Of a stretch of DNA of 64,000 nucleotides, positions 63,001-64,000 are shown piece by piece. Numbering within the stretch: the first letter of the stretch is position 1; each line of letters opens with the position of its first letter. The DNA is taken from contig CALNVZ010002974.1 in the NCBI GenBank assembly GCA_940671915.1, forward strand, positions 46,708,040 through 46,772,039. Direction: 5' to 3'. The notes under the pieces are model-generated. The model saw only the letters and a program-made list of their open reading frames with translations. It had not been told where the DNA came from and did no database searches. This stretch comes from Paracentrotus lividus (taxonomy: Eukaryota > Echinodermata > Echinoidea > Camarodonta > Echinidae). The translations under genes were made by a program, and so were the position numbers.

Positions 63001-64000
63001 ACTATAACTAAGAAAACAGGAGAAAAAAAAGAAAAGAAAAGAAAAGAACTTTAGATGAAATTCATAATTTTGGTAACACTATGTGGTAAGCCTCAAATGT
63101 GTTAAGGCCCGGTCTCACCGCCCGAACTTTGTTGGAGCGTTCCTTGAACGGAAGGGAGAGGGGGCCGAATTTCAACAACGCTCATCACCGCGCACAAAAT
63201 GGAAAAACAAAATCGAAAACACGGGCGTTGCCTGAGCGGTGCACCGCTAAAGCCGGCGTTGCTTTAGCGTTGGTTTAACGGTAGCGAGCGGTAGTGAGCG
63301 TTGGTTAAGCTCCGACACCTCCATAACAACGCCAAACCAAAGTTCATCACCGCAGTGGATCGCTGCTTCAACGCCAGACACCGTTCCAGCAATTCCGTGT
63401 CCGCTCGTAAAACGCTTACAACCGCTCCACCAAAGTTTGTGCAACGTTTAATCACCGCCCGGGCAAAGCTGGCGGAGGCAGCGGAGGTCCAGCGTTCAAG
63501 ATTTCTGCGTTGGCCTAGCGGACCCAATCGTCCTCGAACTTGCATGTAGCGGTGCCAAACTTTGACTGGGCGTTGTTGGAGCGTTGGTGAACTTTGCCGG
63601 AGCGGAAAATTGCCCACTCCTCACCGCTCGCAATATTTTGTGCAGCTCAAAACTTTCGGAGCGGTAGGAGGGACCATCTGCGGTGGCCGAGCGTATACGG
63701 CGTTGCCTTAGCGGGGCCAACTTCTGTTAAACGGTGGTGAACGGTAACGAGCGGTGATGAATTTGTTTCACCGCTCCAGGAACGCTCCAGCAAAGTTCAG
63801 GCGGTGAGACCGGGCCTTTACCGAATGCTTTTAATTATGAATACTCACTCACTATGGACACCTCCAGAGAACATTCAAATATTATTTTTGAAATGATACC
63901 CTTTGGCATTGCGCAGTGATACCAAGGTGTTCAATAGTTATGACCTATTGACCTTTGACATTTGTGCTGCAGGTGAGAAGAAGATGTTGGAGATTCTTGA
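27455..64000 (+). CDS. Unrecognised multi-exon gene: CYxC modules, PEVK-like and proline-rich, coiled coils (3' end outside window)
   Basis: Exons chained by GT...AG sites and phase: 27455-28097, 40314-40357, 42379-42652, 42966-43120, 43468-43589, 44021-44251, 47026-47049, 47603-47692, 48474-48602, 49099-49537, 50503-50894, 52631-52665, 53004-53180, 53823-53894, 55793-55845, 56127-56264, 57795-57904, 58461-58699, 59355-59462, 59703-60180, 60609-60705, 61165-61308, 61750-61940, 62424-62520, 63973 onward. Most internal introns are phase 1, which suits modular exon gain. I do not recognise the family. Visible parts are an acidic N-terminus, three CY[GA]C modules, a charged coiled coil, PEVK-like and polyproline stretches, a short hydrophobic DPY30/RIIa-like motif, and C-terminal coiled coils. 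A structural or scaffold role is a guess. Frame breaks occur in exon 1, in exon 11 and probably near exon 15. Confidence 0.8.
28118..28330 (+). repeat. C-run followed by (CAAAAA)n low-complexity tract
   Basis: Starts 20 bases after the donor of exon 1. Gives false Phe/Cys-rich frames on the minus strand. Confidence 0.88.
28331..30180. other. Intron 1 of the large gene, plain AT-rich part
   Basis: No gene, splice-consistent exon or repeat structure recognised here beyond short AT tracts. Confidence 0.5.
30242..32535. mobile_element. Foldback-like pair of inverted minisatellite arrays
   Basis: Array 1 (30242-30668) is about 25 degenerate 16-18-base units of the form GGAGGACAACTCCCCC. Array 2 (32143-32535) is the same unit on the other strand (GGGGGAGTTGTCCTCC form). 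They flank about 1.5 kb with no protein frame. Arms built of short tandem repeats in inverted orientation recall foldback transposons such as sea urchin TU and Drosophila FB. Clear target duplications were not seen. Confidence 0.65.
33047..33210. repeat. Near-perfect 164-bp palindrome
   Basis: Two 81-base arms (33047-33127 and 33130-33210) match as an inverted repeat at all but one position, around a 2-base centre. This would be a strong hairpin in either DNA or RNA. Arms contain AGCCTGAGCTTTCGATCC and its complement. Confidence 0.93.
36133..36339. mobile_element. Foldback MITE with GGACGACAATTGCTCC ends and telomere-like core
   Basis: The left end GGACGACAATTGCTCC faces GGAGCAATTGTCGC and a further GGAGCAAATGTCGGG at the right. 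At 36269-36288 it contains three CCCTAA units, the complement of TTAGGG. Confidence 0.62.
38995..39085 (+). repeat. (TA)n microsatellite with TTTAAACAAT interruption
   Basis: TA tract broken by a short palindromic segment and flanked by ATTGTTTAA / TTAAACAAT, so the whole can fold back. Confidence 0.88.
40171..40276. mobile_element. 106-bp hairpin MITE just before exon 2
   Basis: CATATCGTCGGCCTCAGCCA and its near-complement TGAGGCCGACGATATG, continuing through AAGGGCCTTA on both sides, form arms of about 42 bases with an AT-rich loop. It ends 37 bases before exon 2 begins. Confidence 0.78.
40314..44251 (+). CDS. Exons 2-6 of the unrecognised gene: first two CYGC modules
   Basis: Exon 2 (40314-40357) encodes DTKNAEKALLPPIDT. 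Exon 3 (42379-42652) begins LYDSLFANLSASYPSHLLRK and ends with KFCYGCAAEVGNRGG. Exon 4 (42966-43120) encodes APIFFLDNPDDEANTNQVG and ends VCYGCTLSKLP. Exon 5 (43468-43589) is basic then polar (HVYKPRRVGGGYTMVRQG). Exon 6 (44021-44251) is acidic (DADDEIDAESQYDEE) and then Pro-rich (ILPLPSIPREKPLPIPQ). Phases run 0, 2, 0, 2, 1 and agree at each junction. The paired C-Y-G-C motifs look like halves of zinc ribbons, but no other Cys or His ligands are obvious nearby. Confidence 0.82.
44570..46245 (-). mobile_element. 5'-truncated non-LTR retrotransposon (Jockey/CR1-like) with intact RT
   Basis: An open frame ending at 44838 covers more than 430 codons of LINE reverse transcriptase. Motifs in order: NYRPISLT; GFRRGLSCETQLL; FLDFSKAFDKVPHRKLL (motif A); SGVPQGSVLGPVLF (motif B); RLFADDCVLYRR (catalytic ADD, motif C); YKYLGVTISNNLNWN and LVRPQLEYASCAWNPY (thumb and connection). 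The frame continues upstream past 46136 (FQQSYDQGVLPSDWL) and is lost near 46245, so endonuclease and ORF1 are missing. The 3' end (low coordinates) has about 260 bases of untranslated sequence and a heptamer tail. It lies antisense in intron 6 of the large gene. An open RT frame suggests recent insertion. Confidence 0.88.
44573..44597 (-). repeat. Heptamer tail (TTCAAGG)n at the LINE 3' end
   Basis: About three and a half copies of a 7-base unit sit where the LINE 3' terminus is expected. CR1- and L2-like elements end in short tandem repeats instead of poly-A, so this probably marks the true 3' boundary. Confidence 0.65.
46250..46850 (+). other. GC-rich insert with structured RNA-like motifs
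   Basis: Base composition rises sharply to C-rich between 46340 and 46580, unlike the surrounding intron. An open frame of about 175 codons spans it, but its composition (Pro/Arg/Ser-rich) and lack of splice context argue against a host exon. It contains a hammerhead-like core at 46610-46638 and a histone-type stem-loop at 46701-46716, with a weaker copy at 46819-46834. It abuts the truncated 5' end of the LINE and is probably a separate mobile or non-coding element. Confidence 0.5.
47026..48602 (+). CDS. Exons 7-9 of the unrecognised gene: third CYAC module and charged coiled coil
   Basis: Exon 7 (47026-47049) is a 24-base micro-exon encoding QHCYACRE. It joins exon 8 (47603-47692), ALKHYWPEYFTLKAESDG, which ends at a weak donor (AAG/GTTCAT). 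Exon 9 (48474-48602) is almost entirely Glu/Arg/Gln (LQEEERRQEERRQQLEEAR and onward) and should form a long single alpha helix or coiled coil. All three start in phase 1. The CYAC motif is the third of its kind in this protein, each with C-Y-small-C spacing. Confidence 0.78.
49099..50894 (+). CDS. Exons 10-11 of the unrecognised gene: KKTE repeats and PEVK-like segment
   Basis: Exon 10 (49099-49537) has three related units, FQIKKTEKK, FKLKKTEKQ and FELRKTEPK, then polyproline runs separated by Lys/Glu (PPPPPPPPKGKKP, KPVEKPKPVEKPK). Exon 11 (50503-50894) is a titin-PEVK-like string of EPKP, EKPKK and KEEKPKPVEK units. Exon 11 does not read in one frame. At least six places (about 50515, 50564, 50592, 50652, 50811 and 50858) each look short of one base. 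Seven restored bases would give a length agreeing with the phases of both neighbours. Composition is strongly purine-rich on the plus strand. Confidence 0.72.
51665..51883. mobile_element. MITE, GRTGGTATCTCAC family, copy 2
   Basis: GATGGTATCTCAC and GTGAGATACCATC form the ends. The interior is rich in GAGACGTCTC-type palindromes. The ends match the element at 13081; the interior differs. Confidence 0.72.
52631..58699 (+). CDS. Exons 12-18 of the unrecognised gene: lysine-rich and polyproline exons
   Basis: Exon 12 (52631-52665) encodes KKQEPIKKTIK. Exon 13 (53004-53180) is polyproline with repeated [RK][ED]P units (PPREPNPPPPPKAATPP and onward). Exon 14 (53823-53894) is a Lys-rich block. 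Exon 15 (55793-55845) encodes EKPSKEYVKIPLFHTRHQ. Exon 16 (56127-56264) encodes KAPSSTRKENPPAPTIPQPP. Exon 17 (57795-57904) is basic (EPKAKANPPKKNRRAKLPKR). Exon 18 (58461-58699) is Pro/Met-rich (PPPSDPWVMPGTGPTVPD) and ends MWRRRPEYK. Phases agree except between exons 15 and 16, where one base appears missing. The segment is probably disordered. Confidence 0.75.
53280..53468. mobile_element. MITE with GCCGGAATTCTCAAAGGGTGA-like ends
   Basis: Imperfect inverted ends (GACCGGTATTCTCGAAGCGTGA type on the right strand). The core repeats the palindromic unit TTAACCCATGGGTTAA three times. Confidence 0.6.
54531..54727. mobile_element. Inverted-repeat element, AT-rich
   Basis: ATAAATAGTG and CACTATTTAT mark the ends, and inner AAATACTAAATT and AATTTAGTATTT pair as well. 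The loop is GC-richer (CCTCGGCCTGCCGGCCTCG). Confidence 0.55.
56661..56714. repeat. 54-bp inverted repeat GGGGGTGTTT
   Basis: Two 27-base arms, about 85 percent complementary, with no spacer. Ends GGGGGTGTTT and AAACACCCCC are of a kind common in tiny MITEs. Confidence 0.65.
56862..57204 (+). mobile_element. Dispersed repeat / MITE, copy 2
   Basis: Ends CCCGGGGGGGTCAC and GTGACCCCCCGGG are inverted repeats. The interior is the same family as 25134-25482 in the same orientation. It lies in the intron after exon 16. Confidence 0.8.
58808..59060. mobile_element. 253-bp MITE with ATGCGGCGGTCACAACTCG ends
   Basis: Terminal inverted repeats ATGCGGCGGTCACAACTCG and CGAGTTGTGACCGCCGCAT are flanked by TA (58806-58807 and 59061-59062). 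The interior is rich in TACGTCG palindromic units. Confidence 0.78.
59355..60180 (+). CDS. Exons 19-20 of the unrecognised gene: DPY30/RIIa-like motif, then acidic linker
   Basis: Exon 19 (59355-59462) encodes a basic start (PKKKKWRKVEASQSP) and ends DPLDYLAKYCIVY. Exon 20 (59703-60180) continues KERVPHYQRIFNNQLRSKG and RTLRQWMNATTDKAGG, then passes into a His/Asp run and a Ser/Asp/Gly-rich acidic linker with a repeated Asp-Gly pattern, ending SPERMLRAKIASYGITDK. The P-x-x-YLA-x-Y pattern resembles the DPY30/RIIa dimerisation helix, but this is similarity of a short motif only. Exon 20 is among the longest in the gene, and phases 2 and 0 agree with its neighbours. Confidence 0.78.
60609..64000 (+). 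CDS. Exons 21-25 of the unrecognised gene: C-terminal coiled coils, continuing past the edge
   Basis: Exon 21 (60609-60705) encodes a heptad-like helix (FDVEERLDRSRFMLDRQTQK). Exon 22 (61165-61308) has DSRTKAIADIARNEFLEIF, an Ala run and a Lys-rich tail. Exon 23 (61750-61940) has a Ser/Pro linker and FKFPVLKNGTDQWVLSRM. Exon 24 (62424-62520) encodes EVCRLSVSKQITEERLEAAN with VKELE at its end. Exon 25 begins at 63973 with EKKMLEIL and is cut by the window. Exons 21 and 24 are both 97 bases and both end in LE plus a split codon, suggesting duplication of a coiled-coil exon. Confidence 0.8.
63105..63817. mobile_element. 713-bp Harbinger-like MITE with TTA duplication
   Basis: Ends AGGCCCGGTCTCACCGCC and the near-complement GGCGGTGAGACCGGGCCT are flanked by TTA (63102-63104 and 63818-63820), the 3-bp target typical of PIF/Harbinger. 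The GC-rich interior repeats GAGCGGT/GGCGTTG units in both directions and contains no transposase. Confidence 0.75.

Overview
The window is invertebrate nuclear DNA. It is AT-rich and dense in introns with GT...AG borders and short exons, and it is crowded with MITEs, foldback elements and microsatellites. A TTAGGG-type interstitial telomere tract, foldback elements whose arms are tandem repeats, and LINE reverse transcriptase remnants would fit a marine deuterostome such as an echinoderm. That placement is inference; no diagnostic species marker was found.

Region 1 (1-5.8 kb) holds no convincing gene. It has a decayed LINE tail, a hAT-like MITE and a G/C-rich inverted-repeat element. Region 2 (5.85-24.0 kb, minus strand) is a complete XRCC5/Ku80 gene. 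I assembled 19 coding exons by hand, giving about 730 codons, with an N-terminal vWA block, Ku core, NLS, Ku80 C-terminal helical domain and a terminal EExxDDL-type PIKK-binding motif. The 14 exons after the first five join in phase without a break, whereas exons 2-4 carry four small indels. Ku80 introns host at least seven inverted-repeat elements, one nested in another, plus an array of tRNA-like SINE heads.

Region 3 (24.0-27.4 kb) is the intergenic space between two divergent genes. It holds a long TA tract, a MITE, and a 52-base poly-A tract. Region 4 (27.45 kb to the right edge, plus strand) is one large gene that I do not recognise. I could chain 25 exons by splice sites and phase. It encodes an acidic N-terminus, three short Cys-x-x-Cys modules of the form CY[GA]C, a charged coiled coil, long Pro/Lys/Glu (PEVK-like) and polyproline segments, a short DPY30/RIIa-like motif, an acidic linker and C-terminal coiled coils. 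It runs off the window. Intron 1 (12.2 kb) contains a foldback-like pair of minisatellite arms and a near-perfect 164-bp palindrome. Intron 6 contains a 5'-truncated LINE and an unusual GC-rich insert with a hammerhead-like core and a histone-mRNA-like stem-loop.

The two genes are divergent but there is no evidence that they work together. The clusters of one- or two-base indels inside otherwise well-conserved exons point to consensus errors in the assembly more than to pseudogenes.
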